Below, in pieces: positions 1 to 8,607 of a stretch of 64,000 nt of DNA (its first letter is position 1; each line of letters starts with the position of its first letter). Where the stretch lies: assembly GCA_963747535.1 (NCBI GenBank), contig CAVVFX010000014.1:1-64000 (forward strand). The letters are read 5' to 3'. This stretch comes from CAVVFX01 sp963747535 (GTDB lineage: Bacteria > Acidobacteriota > Terriglobia > Bryobacterales > Bryobacteraceae). The position numbers and the translations under genes are program-made. The notes beneath the pieces were generated by a model. That model ran no database searches. It had not been told where the DNA came from and was given only the letters and a program-made list of their open reading frames with translations.

Positions 1-143
1 ACAAGCCGACTTAACGTTCCAAATCTCACCATAGCCGACCATGTTAACTATGGTGTATATTTTGGTCATGACGGAGTGCCAATTCGGGCGATACTTGTGC
101 CGTCTGGTTCAAGAAATTTGGAGCGATACAGATGTTCTGGGTA

Positions 144-252
144 TTACGGAATCGGGTTGGTCCAGCCGAACTCACGGATCGACGCTGCGATGTTGGCGAC
201 CTGTTCCCGGCTGTGCGTGCGCGGGTTGGTGATCTTGGGAATCAGCCGGTCG
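144..252 (-). pseudogene. ParB-like domain remnant
   Basis: The minus strand reads a short stretch that resembles the start of a ParB/Srx-type domain, as found in phage-like methyltransferase or ParB proteins. It has the order LIPK-NPRTHS-QVANIAASIREFGWTNPI and then hits a stop codon at 144-146. An intact domain would continue for at least 60 residues. Upstream the frame stays open only to about 327, with no start codon of note. I read it as a decayed fragment of a mobile or phage gene. Apart from this I see nothing coding in 1-357. Confidence 0.45.
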
Positions 253-357
253 ACCACCCGTGAGTTTAGTAGGGTGGAGGGACGCTTGTATACGTCGCCT
301 GGATTGTCCCGATGCCAGGGGCTAGAATAGCGATCAGTCGGTCATCGAGGAGGAATC

Positions 358-1140
358 ATGAAGCTCGCAGGCAAAAAGGCTCTCATTACCGGAGGCAACA
401 GCGGCATCGGCCTGGCCACAGCCCGCCTTTTCATCTCTGAAGGCGCCGAAGTCGCAATTACGGGTCGCGATCAACAGACACTGGATGAAGCGGTCGCCGA
501 GTTGGGATCGAAAGCGCACGGCTATCGCGCTGACGTTACGGTTGCGGAGGACCGCAAGAAGCTCTTCGCTGAACTCGCCAAAGACTTTGGCAAACTTGAC
601 ATCGTCTTCGCTAATGCAGGCATTTCTGGCAGGACGCCGACTGGCACGACCGACGAAGCCCTCTTCGAGAAGGTAGTCCACACCAATCTCAACGGTGCTT
701 TCTTTATCGTCAATTCAGCCGCTCCTCTCATGAACGACCACGGCAGCATCATCTTCAACGGATCGGTGCAGAGTTATCTCGGTCAACCAGGCCTGGCTGC
801 CTACGCTGCCACGAAAGGCGGACTCGTCTCGATGGCACGATCCATCGCCGCAGACCTTGCACCGCGCAAGATTCGCGTGAACGTGGTGGCCCCGGGAGCG
901 ACGAAGACTCCCATCTGGAAGCGCGGGGCGCCCGCCAATGCCACGGCAGAGGAATCCGCAAAAGTTTCCGACTTCTTCTCTTCCACGGTTCCGCTTGCCC
1001 GTTGGGGCGAGCCGGAAGATCTGGCCAAGGCTGTGCTTTTTCTTGCCTCGGACGATTCGTCGTACATCAACGCGGTCGAGCTGATGGTGGATGGCGGACT
1101 GACGGGCGCTCCCTTCGGAGCCGCCATTCTTCGCGGCTGA
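358..1140 (+). CDS. SDR family NAD(P)-dependent oxidoreductase
   Basis: A classical short-chain dehydrogenase/reductase of 260 residues, the usual length for the family, predicted to be cytosolic. It shows the Rossmann cofactor motif TGGNSGIG (about residues 12-19), the NAG motif in the central strand, a catalytic Ser in SVQSY, and YAATK as the YxxxK pair. The C-terminal VDGG is also typical. The start is well supported by GAGGAGGAA a few bases before the ATG. The substrate cannot be read from the sequence. It opens a run of small oxidoreductase-type genes (DUF4331, VOC, crotonase) on the same strand, although the 148-bp gap to the next gene allows a separate promoter. Confidence 0.9.
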   Translation: MKLAGKKALITGGNSGIGLATARLFISEGAEVAITGRDQQTLDEAVAELGSKAHGYRADVTVAEDRKKLFAELAKDFGKLDIVFANAGISGRTPTGTTDEALFEKVVHTNLNGAFFIVNSAAPLMNDHGSIIFNGSVQSYLGQPGLAAYAATKGGLVSMARSIAADLAPRKIRVNVVAPGATKTPIWKRGAPANATAEESAKVSDFFSSTVPLARWGEPEDLAKAVLFLASDDSSYINAVELMVDGGLTGAPFGAAILRG

Positions 1141-1288
1141 GCGTAGAGAATAGTTACGAAGGAGGAATCGCCGGACCATTGGACAAAGCGTGGGTATTAC
1201 GGAATTTAAAGTCCGCCGTGAGAGCGCCAAATCATGAGGAGCGAATCGGCTTCACTGTAATTGCAAATGCTTTTCAAGGAGATTCTGT

Positions 1289-2374
1289 ATGTCACATCAT
1301 TTCGATACCAAACTGGCGAGGGAAGATCCGAGCCTCAACCTCTGCGACTTTTATTTATTTGACGGCCCCCCGGGCAAGACGGTGATGGCGATGACCGTGA
1401 ATCCGGATGTGGGTTTGTCGGCTCCAGATACGGTTCATCCAGAAGGGCTCTACGCGTTCCGGTTCGACCTGAACGGAGATGCCAAGGAAGAGGTTACGTT
1501 CAAGTTCAGGTTTGGTGAACCTCGACACGGAAATGGCGGTGAGCATACTCAGATTCAGCCGTTTGTGGTGCGGAAGGCGACGGGTAACGATGCGCTTCGC
1601 GGTGACGCCGGAGAGAGTCTGGTTGAGGGCGAAACCGGTTCGGTGGCGACGAATTCGGGTCTTCGTGCGTATGTTGGGATTGCTCCAGACGTATTTGCGG
1701 CAAATGCTGGATTCCGCGCATTTATGACTGCTTTCTATCAGGACCAGCGCTACGCTGGGGACGCCTTTCTCGATCAGCAGAATCCCTTTGCGAGGCGGAA
1801 TGTTACGGCGATTGTGCTGGAGGTGCCGAGCGAACTGATTGGGAAGGGAAAAGTCAACGCATGGGCGACGATCTCGCTTTTTGGCCATGCGCCGGAGGTA
1901 CAAGTTTCGCGTTGGGGCCTGCCTATGGTTACGCATCTCTTCCTGAGCGACCCGAGCGATCAAGAGGCGAAAGAACAATTCAATGCGTCGGTTCCGTGTG
2001 AGGACCTAGAGCGCTTCGGGAAGTCGATCGCGGCTGTTGCGGAGAAGATGACGACCTACGCCGGTTCGGCGGCGGACCCGGCTGAATACGGGAAGCTGAT
2101 CGCTCGACGGCTTTGTCCCGACACGTTGCCTTACGAGCTTGGAACGTCCGCCGCATTTGAGTTGGGCAGCTTCAATGGACGCGCGCTCGGCGACGATGTG
2201 CTGGATGTGATGTTGACGCTCACCGCTAACACGCCAACTGCCGATGGACTTGCTCCCGACCGCGGGCGAATGCGCAAGGATTTTCCATATTATGGAGCGC
2301 CGTATACGGCGGATGAGCAGGCCGGGATGACTCCGTTGGTGCGCCCGGCTAAGAAGGCGGGAAGCGACGCTTGA
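1289..2374 (+). CDS. DUF4331 family protein
   Basis: A 361-residue protein opening with MSHHFDTKLA, the hallmark N-terminus of the DUF4331 family (normally MSHHxDTP-like), followed by DFYLFDGP and a conserved His/Asp-rich core. There is no signal peptide. The family function is unknown, and I do not infer an enzyme activity. The start has a good ribosome site (AAGGAGA) eight bases upstream. It lies 10 bp before the following VOC gene, so the two are probably co-transcribed. Length and motif order look intact. Confidence 0.8.
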   Translation: MSHHFDTKLAREDPSLNLCDFYLFDGPPGKTVMAMTVNPDVGLSAPDTVHPEGLYAFRFDLNGDAKEEVTFKFRFGEPRHGNGGEHTQIQPFVVRKATGNDALRGDAGESLVEGETGSVATNSGLRAYVGIAPDVFAANAGFRAFMTAFYQDQRYAGDAFLDQQNPFARRNVTAIVLEVPSELIGKGKVNAWATISLFGHAPEVQVSRWGLPMVTHLFLSDPSDQEAKEQFNASVPCEDLERFGKSIAAVAEKMTTYAGSAADPAEYGKLIARRLCPDTLPYELGTSAAFELGSFNGRALGDDVLDVMLTLTANTPTADGLAPDRGRMRKDFPYYGAPYTADEQAGMTPLVRPAKKAGSDA

Positions 2375-2384
2375 GACGAAAAGT

Positions 2385-3017
2385 ATGAGCATTGCAGATC
2401 TCGATATGAAGCTTGAGGTCGTCGTCATCCCTGTTTCCGACGTCGACCGCGCAAAAGAGTTCTACTCTAAGCTCGGATGGCGGCTGGATGCCGACCGCAG
2501 CGCCGGTGACAACTTCCGCCTGGTCCAGTTCACGCCTCCTGGCTCCGGCAGCTCGATCCAATTTGGCGTAAACCTCACGCCGGCTGCGCCTGGTTCGGCA
2601 CAGGCAACGGTCCTCGCCGTCTCCGACATCGAGGTGGCGCGCAGCGAACTCCTCGCCCACGGCGTCGATGCGAGCCAGGTGTTTCACTGTGAGACCGGAA
2701 CGGCTTGCAGGTTTTCCTCCATCGGCGCGCGAGTCACCGGGCCGCACCCCGAGCGTCTCAGCTACTATTCGTTTGTTTCTTTCAGCGATCCGGACGGCAA
2801 TGGCTGGCTGCTGCAGGAAGTGACGAAGCGTCTGGCTGGGCGCGTCGCGGGCAACACAACGTATACATCGGCGCACGATCTTGCCCTGGCGATGATTCGC
2901 GCTCGGAAGGCCCATGAGAAGCACGAGAAACGAACAGGGCAATCCGACGCGAACTGGCCGGATTGGTACGCCGAGTATATGGTGCGCGAGCAATCCGGCG
3001 AAGAGCTGCCGCAATAA
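2385..3017 (+). CDS. VOC (glyoxalase/bleomycin-resistance fold) protein
   Basis: A 210-residue vicinal-oxygen-chelate protein. The first beta-alpha-beta module starts with KLEVVVIPVSDVDRAKEFY and GWRLDAD; the second ends with FSDPDGNGWLLQE, which usually supplies a metal-binding Glu. A C-terminal tail of about 50 residues carries WPDWYAEYM, which is also present in the second VOC protein of this region (4043-4753). The two are clearly paralogs. The substrate is unknown; such proteins bind or convert small metabolites through a divalent metal. It follows the DUF4331 gene by 10 bp. Confidence 0.85.
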   Translation: MSIADLDMKLEVVVIPVSDVDRAKEFYSKLGWRLDADRSAGDNFRLVQFTPPGSGSSIQFGVNLTPAAPGSAQATVLAVSDIEVARSELLAHGVDASQVFHCETGTACRFSSIGARVTGPHPERLSYYSFVSFSDPDGNGWLLQEVTKRLAGRVAGNTTYTSAHDLALAMIRARKAHEKHEKRTGQSDANWPDWYAEYMVREQSGEELPQ

Positions 3018-3081
3018 ATTCATTCGCGAGGGCTCAGATCGCTTCGGTAGGGTATCGTCACAAGAGAGGAGGAAATGCGCC

Positions 3082-3924
3082 ATGCCTGACCATTCGCAGT
3101 TCAACATCGACCGCACCTATCCGGGCCTGTGGACGATCACCTTCAGCAACCCGCCGATCAACATGTTCGTTCCCACAACGATCGTCGAATTGGGAGCGCT
3201 CATGACCGACCTGGAGGCGGACCGGTCGGTGAAGGTGGTAGTGTTCCAGTCGGCGAATCCCGATTTTTTCATCGCCCATCTGGACGTAGCTAAGGCCGCT
3301 GAACGGCCAGAACTGCTGGGCTTTTGGCGCGACTTGGTACTGCGCCTTTCGTCCACGCCAGTAGTGAGCATCGCCAAGATTCGCGGCCGCACCCGCGGCA
3401 TCGGTAACGAGTTCGTGCTGGCCTGCGACATGCGCTTCGCCAGCCGGCAAAGCGCCCTATTCGGCAACCCCGAGGTCGGCGTTGGACTAGTCCCGGGCGG
3501 CGGAGCGCTGGAATGGCTCCCGCGCCTGGTCGGCCGCTCGCGGGCGCTTGAGATCGTGCTCAGCGGCGACGATTTCGATGCTGACATCGCCGAGCGCTAC
3601 GGCTGGGTGAACCGCACGCTGGACGATAAAGACCTCGACTCGTTTGTCGATTTACTCCTCCGACGCGTAGCGTCATTCGACCATGAAACGCTGGCCGCGG
3701 CGAAGGCCCAGGTCAATCGGTTCGGTACGCCGACAGCTACCGAGCTTCAGTCGAGCATTGACCTGTTCTTCCCGCTGCTGGCCTTGCCAGGTGCGCAGGC
3801 GCGCCGTGCCAAGGTGCGTGACATCGGTTACGGTGTTCCGAGCGACTTCGAATTGAACTTCGGCCGGTACCTCCCTTCTTTCGGACGGTCAGACGACGAT
3901 GAGACCAAGGCCCAGCCCGCCTGA
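3082..3924 (+). CDS. Enoyl-CoA hydratase/isomerase (crotonase) family protein
   Basis: A crotonase-fold protein of 280 residues. Visible features are FSNPPINMF near the N-terminus (oxyanion-hole region), the segment IRGRTRGIGNEFVLACDMRFAS, and NPEVGVGLVPGGGALEWLPRLVG, where the first catalytic Glu of hydratases is kept (NPE). The second Glu position (GGA rather than GGT/E) is less certain. The start at 3082 is chosen because GAGAGGAGGAA lies seven bases upstream; an in-frame extension to 2914 would overlap the VOC gene. The reaction on an acyl-CoA is inferred from the family only. It is probably in one operon with the two genes before it. Confidence 0.85.
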   Translation: MPDHSQFNIDRTYPGLWTITFSNPPINMFVPTTIVELGALMTDLEADRSVKVVVFQSANPDFFIAHLDVAKAAERPELLGFWRDLVLRLSSTPVVSIAKIRGRTRGIGNEFVLACDMRFASRQSALFGNPEVGVGLVPGGGALEWLPRLVGRSRALEIVLSGDDFDADIAERYGWVNRTLDDKDLDSFVDLLLRRVASFDHETLAAAKAQVNRFGTPTATELQSSIDLFFPLLALPGAQARRAKVRDIGYGVPSDFELNFGRYLPSFGRSDDDETKAQPA

Positions 3925-4042
3925 TCGTCGCCCTGGAACATGGCACCGCTCGTTGCCACACCGGAATTGCTGGATTTCCTCGGCAGGCAGGGTGTTCCGC
4001 TGGACGTATTCCGGGGTACGCGTGAACTCATTTCAAAGGCTC

Positions 4043-4753
4043 TTAGAGGACACTTTCTATGTGCAGCTTGGCCAGTTTAGCGGCTTCTTCGGGCGTCTTC
4101 CCGTCCTGTCGCGCGACAATGTAGGCGGCGTACCACCCCGACCAATGGTGTTTCGGGGCGGTTGGTTCGTACTCGCCATGATGCTGCTCTGTCTCAACCA
4201 AAAGGTCTGTCAGCGTCAGGACGTCCAAATTGCTGAGTCCGCGTCCGGGCAGGCGTGTTGTGATCTCCTGCAGCAACCAGCCGTTGCCGTCGGGATCGCT
4301 GAACGAGGCGAACGTGCGGTAACTGCGATGCTCGGGATCCGGACCGCTGACCCGGAGCCGCCCAAACAGGTAGGGCTCGTCCGGGCCAGCGTACACGCCG
4401 CCGCCGTCGTGAAACACCTCGGTTGCGTTGACGCCGAGCGCGACAAGTTCGGCCCGCGCAGCCTGGATGTCGGAGACGACCAGGTACAGACCCTGGGCGG
4501 AGCCGGGTGCCGCTGCGGTGACGTTCTTGCCGAAGATGACCGAGGACCCCGAGCCCGGCGGCGTGAACTGGATCACGCGGAAGTCTTTACCGTTGTCGTA
4601 GTCGGCGTCGAGGCGCCAACCGAGCCTTCCGTAGAACTCCTTCGCGCGGTCGACATCCGAGACGGGGATGACGGTTACCTCAAACTTCATGTCCACTTTC
4701 GCGGCACTCGCGCCGCTGAGCGGTTCATTGTTGGTTGCACTTAAGGTTGACAT
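4043..4753 (-). CDS. VOC family protein, paralog of 2385-3017
   Basis: A 236-residue vicinal-oxygen-chelate protein with the same module order as the plus-strand paralog: VTVIPVSDVDRAKEFYGRLGW, the QFTPPGSGSS strand, FSDPDGNGWLLQE, and a C-terminal extension with WSGWYAAYIV. It has about 25 extra N-terminal residues. It converges on the crotonase gene, with 118 bp between them. A duplication followed by inversion relative to the first copy is the simplest explanation. The substrate is unknown, and no signal peptide is seen. Confidence 0.85.
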   Translation of the reverse strand: MSTLSATNNEPLSGASAAKVDMKFEVTVIPVSDVDRAKEFYGRLGWRLDADYDNGKDFRVIQFTPPGSGSSVIFGKNVTAAAPGSAQGLYLVVSDIQAARAELVALGVNATEVFHDGGGVYAGPDEPYLFGRLRVSGPDPEHRSYRTFASFSDPDGNGWLLQEITTRLPGRGLSNLDVLTLTDLLVETEQHHGEYEPTAPKHHWSGWYAAYIVARQDGKTPEEAAKLAKLHIESVL

Positions 4754-4808
4754 TCTTTTCTCCTATGTATTCCCCTAAATCGAAAGTTAGAGTCTTTGAA
4801 GACTCGTA

Positions 4809-5567
4809 CTAGGCGGTGACGAACTGCTGTCCGCCGTCGATGTCATAGGTTGCGCCCGTGAGGGCGGTGTTGGTCATAATGTGTACCGCGAGCGCGGCTA
4901 CGTCCGCCGGTCCGACCACGCGTCCGATGGGAAGCGTGGTGCGAAGCTGGTTGCGACGTTTTTCTAGCTGATCGCCCAGCAGTTCCGCGGACAAACCTGT
5001 GTCCACGAATCCCGGGGCGATGAGGTTGACTCGCACGGGCGCGATTTCAAGCGCCAGGTTAGCGGTGAGGGCAGGGAGCGCAGCGGTGATTGCGCCAGCG
5101 ATGCTCATGCCGAGCGCTGGGCGTCGACCACCAGTGCCGCCCATGAAGATCAGTGTTCCTCCGGGTCGCACTTTGTTGGCCGCGTAGCGCGCGACGTAAA
5201 GTGCCAGCAAGAGATGCTCGCCAATAAGACCGGGAATCTTCGCGAAGTCCATATCGGCGAGGCGTCCGTAGTAAGGCCGCCCGGCTGTCACCATCACGTG
5301 GTCGATTGTCGGGAGGTCACGGAAGAACCGATCGAGAGCAACAGGATCCGCGGCGTCGAAGGCCGCCGTACTAACGGCATCAACTTCGCTGGCAGCGCGC
5401 TGGAGGCGCTCGGCATCCCGGCCCGTGAGGATCACTTTGGCCCCTTCTGCACGTGCACGACGTGCCGTTTCGAATCCGATGCCAGCGCTACCCCCGATCA
5501 CGACGACAATCTGCCCAAGGAGCTCCGGTTCACGGTGGATGGGAGAGGAGAGTGTTACAGTGCCCAT
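4809..5567 (-). CDS. Atypical SDR lacking the YxxxK pair
   Basis: A 252-residue Rossmann protein with GGSAGIGFETAR as cofactor loop, ILTGRDAERL, VTAGRPYYGR in the NAG position, and a normal C-terminal half (NLIAPGFVDTGL, DIDGGQQ). Counting back from ALEIAPVRVN, the places normally held by the catalytic Tyr and Lys are Ala and Thr (SIAGAITAALP). The usual SDR chemistry is therefore unlikely unless other residues substitute. The start at 5567 has GCGGAGGAA directly upstream; the longer open frame has no such site. It lies 55 bp upstream of the VOC gene on the same strand, so the pair may be co-transcribed. Confidence 0.85.
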   Translation of the reverse strand: MGTVTLSSPIHREPELLGQIVVVIGGSAGIGFETARRARAEGAKVILTGRDAERLQRAASEVDAVSTAAFDAADPVALDRFFRDLPTIDHVMVTAGRPYYGRLADMDFAKIPGLIGEHLLLALYVARYAANKVRPGGTLIFMGGTGGRRPALGMSIAGAITAALPALTANLALEIAPVRVNLIAPGFVDTGLSAELLGDQLEKRRNQLRTTLPIGRVVGPADVAALAVHIMTNTALTGATYDIDGGQQFVTA

Positions 5568-6440
5568 CGTTCCTCCGCTTCGACTAGTATACTTCTCGCA
5601 CTGCGCCAGCATTCCGAAAGCGACGCTCGCCTTGAGGTTGATGCCCATGCTCTTTGAAGGTTCGAGGGCCAAGTCCTGAATGCGCGTTACTCGGAGAAAG
5701 CCAGCGTTGACGGTTGACAGAGAGGATCGGTCCCGACAAACGCTATTCCATTCTTCGACCCACCTGGCCGAATTGCCATGTTGCGTACCGACCGGAGGGT
5801 CGGTCTGTGCACTTTCCAAACTGACCCGCTTGCTGGTAACCAGCCCTCCGCCCATTTCTGCCCCTTCATCCCAACAACATAGCGCCACCCCCACAAGAAA
5901 CCTTGCCTTCGTGTGTCAACCTGAAAGCAGAACGGCCAAGGTGTGCCGTCTGCCGGTCGCCCGCGCGCGACCTTTTTGAAATTTGAGGAGTTCCATCTGC
6001 CCACGTTACTCGTCTTTACCGCCTTGCCTGCCGACAGTACCGCGCTGCAACTTGCATACCAGGAAATCGCAGGATCCGCCGGCGATACCGAAAGACCGGT
6101 CCCGGCGTGGAACGCGCCCGCACCCGCCCTTTTGCGCTTCTTTCATCTCCTCCCGTCCGGGTCATGGGTCTGGCGGCTTTGTCACGCATATTTCCGCGAT
6201 CCGTGCACGATAATGCACAAACGAAATCTCCGCCGGTGCTGAGGTCCCGCATAACCATGACAAATCATTGCTACTTAGAAGGAATTGGCTTCGATCCGCA
6301 AACCGCGCGCCACCCGCCCGAACCTGTGTGTATCCGAGACGCCTCCTGGCCAGAAGCCAAACCGCCCCGCCTAAGACTCGCATCCTCAGGCCGAACCGGG
6401 AGTTCGTTTTTTCCGCAGGATCGCTCCTCCCGCGCCGCCT

Positions 6441-6470
6441 CACGAATCCGCGTATATTCGCGGATTCGTG
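6441..6470. repeat. Perfect 12-bp inverted repeat
   Basis: The arms CACGAATCCGCG and CGCGGATTCGTG are perfect complements around a 6-base loop (TATATT). No T-run follows, so it is not a standard terminator, and no gene ends nearby. The core CGCGGAT recurs in the palindrome at 6672-6757. Confidence 0.7.
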
Positions 6471-6671
6471 CCCACTTTGTGCACCGCGTTAAGTGCACAG
6501 TTTTGCACAAACCTAAAGCCGCTGCCACTTGCCGCTCCCCGGATAACTAAAACAAAAGACAGCCGCTTATTAAAAATTGGCTTCCTTCCGCAAAAAACGT
6601 ACTCCGCATCTGCTGACTGCGCCAGCGCACCTGTCGGGCGGACAGACAGCCCTTAAGTGAACCGTATTGGC

Positions 6672-6757
6672 GTTAATCCGCGTTCATCCCTGCTATTTGT
6701 TTTTGACGCTCAAGAACGGTCTCAAGACGAAAATAGCAGGGATGAACGCGGATTAAC
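6672..6757. repeat. 27-bp-arm palindrome abutting the IS
   Basis: Arms 6672-6698 and 6731-6757 are perfect inverted repeats, GTTAATCCGCGTTCATCCCT followed by GCTATTT and its complement. Beyond the arms the similarity continues imperfectly into TTAAGTG-GTATTG words (6653-6670 against 6760-6777), which match the end of the neighbouring insertion sequence. The left side therefore looks like a diverged IS end, which suggests an earlier insertion or a composite target. Confidence 0.7.
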
Positions 6758-6759
6758 CT
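6750..6759. repeat. Left target-site duplication
   Basis: GGATTAACCT occurs immediately outside the left IS end and again at 8212-8221 outside the right end. A 10-bp duplication is within the range usual for IS4-family elements. Confidence 0.8.
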
Positions 6760-8211
6760 CAATACTCGTCACTTAAGTAACATTTTCATGTTATTCTGTT
6801 CTAGAACAGGAGGCAGGGAGAATGTCGCGAACCGTTGCCACGTTGCCCGCCGGAAGCCGGATTACGGACTACATCAGCTTGGGGGTGGTGGCGAAGACCT
6901 TCCCTTTGGGTAGGATTCACGCGGCGCTGGCGACGACGGAGAAGGAGAGCACGCGCCAGCGCGACCTTCCGGCCCACGTGACCGTTTACTACGTAATTGC
7001 GTTGGCGTTGTATATGCAGTCGTCGTATCGAGAGGTGTTGCGGTGCCTGCTGGAGGGAATCCAGTGGCTGGCGGGGCCGTCGGCAAGTATCCACGTGGCC
7101 GGCCACTCAGGCATTTCGCAGGCGCGAACGAGGCTGGGATGGGAGCCGATACGGCAACTTCACGACGAGGTAGTAAAGCCGATTGCGGTAGCGGCGACGA
7201 AGGGCGCATGGTATCGCGGATGGCGTCTGGTGAGCCTCGACGGCAGCACGCTGGATGTCGCCGATGAGAAGGGCAATGACGAAGCTTTCGGCCGACCGGG
7301 AGCGAAGCAGGGCAAGAGCGCGTATCCGCAAATCCGCTTCGTGTCATTAGTTGAAAACGGTACCCATGTCTTATTTGGCAGCCGAATGGCGGATTATGCC
7401 AGCAGCGAGGTGGCGCTGGCAAAGATCGTATTGCCCAGTCTCGGCAAGGTTATGTTGTGTCTGGCGGACCGCAACTTTTTCGGGTTCGAAATGTGGAAGG
7501 AGGCTTTGGCTACAGGCGCAGACCTGCTGTGGCGTGTCAGGAAAAACATCCTGTTGCCGTGCGAAAAGCGCCTGCCGGACGGATCGTATCTGAGCCGCAT
7601 CTATCGGTCGCAGCAGGACCAGCGGCGCGGACACAACGGAGTCGTGGTGCGGGTGATCGAATACCGACTGGAAGGAATCGAAGGGGCAGAGCCGTTGTAT
7701 CGACTGGCCACCACGATCGTCGACCACGAGCGGGCACCCGCCACTGAACTAGCGGCGCTCTATCACGACCGTTGGGAGATCGAAACCGCATTCGACGAAC
7801 TCAAGACTCATCTGCGAGGCGCGCGTATTGTCCTCCGCAGTAAGACACCGGATCTGGTCCGGCAGGAATTCTACGGTTTGTTGATGGCGCATTTCGCCGT
7901 TCGCGGACTGATGCACGAAGCTGCCCTGGAGAGCGGAGAAGACCCGGACCGGTTATCTTTTCTCCACGCCGTCCGCGTTGTCCGTCGCAAGATGGCCACC
8001 TTCGGCGCTATTTCCCCCTCAGGACCGGAACAAGTTCCATAAGGCGGTGCTGGAGGAAATCCTCGACGAACCCGCCGCTTCCAGCCGCAATCGGCGCAAT
8101 GTGCGCGGAGTCAAACGGAAAATGAGCAAATTCCCCCTGCGCCACGGCTACAAACGCTCGCCCTTGATCGATATTTGCGCCGCCATCCGGATCGTTAAGT
8201 GACGAGTATTG
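6760..8211 (+). mobile_element. IS4-family insertion sequence
   Basis: A 1452-bp element bounded by 17-bp perfect terminal inverted repeats: CAATACTCGTCACTTAA at 6760-6776 and its complement at 8195-8211. It is flanked by the 10-bp direct repeat GGATTAACCT. It contains a single transposase gene of the IS4 DDE type that fills the element, with the stop codon inside the right terminal repeat (8200-8202). Size, repeat length and duplication length all fit the family. The transposase frame is broken near its end, so this copy may be inactive. Confidence 0.9.
6822..8202 (+). pseudogene. IS4-family transposase, frameshifted near the C-terminus
   Basis: The first 395 or so residues are a full IS4-type transposase: an N-terminal IS4 helical domain (LGVVAKTFPLGRIHAAL), SLDGSTLDVADEKGN with the first Asp, CLADRNFFG with the second, and YHDRWEIETAFDELKTHLRG, which is the Y-(2)-R-(3)-E-(6)-K signature with the catalytic Glu. 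At about 8005-8015 (run TTTCCCCCT) the frame moves by +1: the original frame ends at 8042, while the natural C-terminus (FPPQDRNKFHK... to RIVK) continues in the next frame to 8202. All catalytic residues precede the shift. Programmed shifting is possible but not usual for IS4. The start has AGGAGGCAGGGAG upstream. Confidence 0.85.
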
Positions 8212-8242
8212 GGATTAACCTTGGATTAACCTTGGATTAACC
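8212..8242. repeat. GGATTAACCTT tandem repeat, includes right TSD
   Basis: Three copies of GGATTAACC spaced by TT (8212, 8223, 8234) follow the right IS end directly. The first copy is the right target duplication. The element therefore landed in, or next to, an 11-bp tandem repeat. Confidence 0.75.
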
Positions 8243-8301
8243 TAGCGCAACCGTTGGCCGCAACCAAAGCACCTCCAAGGTCAGGGCGATTTTTCTCTGC
8301 G

Positions 8302-8408
8302 ATCTCTGCGCCTCCGCGTTAAAACACAGCCCTGCACCAGCCAGTTCCCCTCGTTAAACGCGATTCGGGTCGGGGCCGCGCTTAAAGGAAACGCGGAGGC
8401 GCAGAGAT
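8302..8408. repeat. Hairpin repeat with CTCTGCGCCTCCGCG arms
   Basis: ATCTCTGCGCCTCCGCGTT (8302-8320) is repeated in perfect inverted form at 8390-8408 with about 70 bases between. A related but diverged pair occurs at 45396-45473. The interval 8243-8607 holds this repeat and no gene I can support. Confidence 0.65.
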
Positions 8409-8607
8409 CCGCGGAGTACGCGAGAGAAGCTTCCGATATCCCCCGAAAACGGCTCTCTAACTGCCAGATATGAAATGCCTTCCTGGAAAATTGTCGCGGC
8501 GCGCGAAGATTCTCCAGGTTAGCAGTGCAGATAACGCATGGAATGAGCTGAAAAGAGCCCCGGCGCAGCAGACATGAGTGTCCGCGCCACGGGATTTTCA
8601 AAGATTC

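Larger units (their letters stand above)
5568..6759. other. Long gene-poor stretch with palindromes
   Basis: No convincing gene is visible here on either strand. Open frames are short and lack ribosome sites and family motifs. The stretch contains a 12-bp-arm hairpin (6441-6470), several GTGCAC/TGCAC words, and a 27-bp-arm palindrome directly before the insertion sequence. It looks like decayed mobile DNA used repeatedly as an insertion target (inference). Confidence 0.5.

Noticed and set aside
3939..4080. Short frame MAPLVATPELLDFLGRQGVP between crotonase and VOC genes
   Set aside because: It runs into the 3' end of the VOC gene, has no ribosome site and no known family; may be a relic but support is thin.
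5687..6004. 105-codon minus-strand frame in the gene-poor region
   Set aside because: No ribosome site, no motif, irregular composition; considered non-coding.
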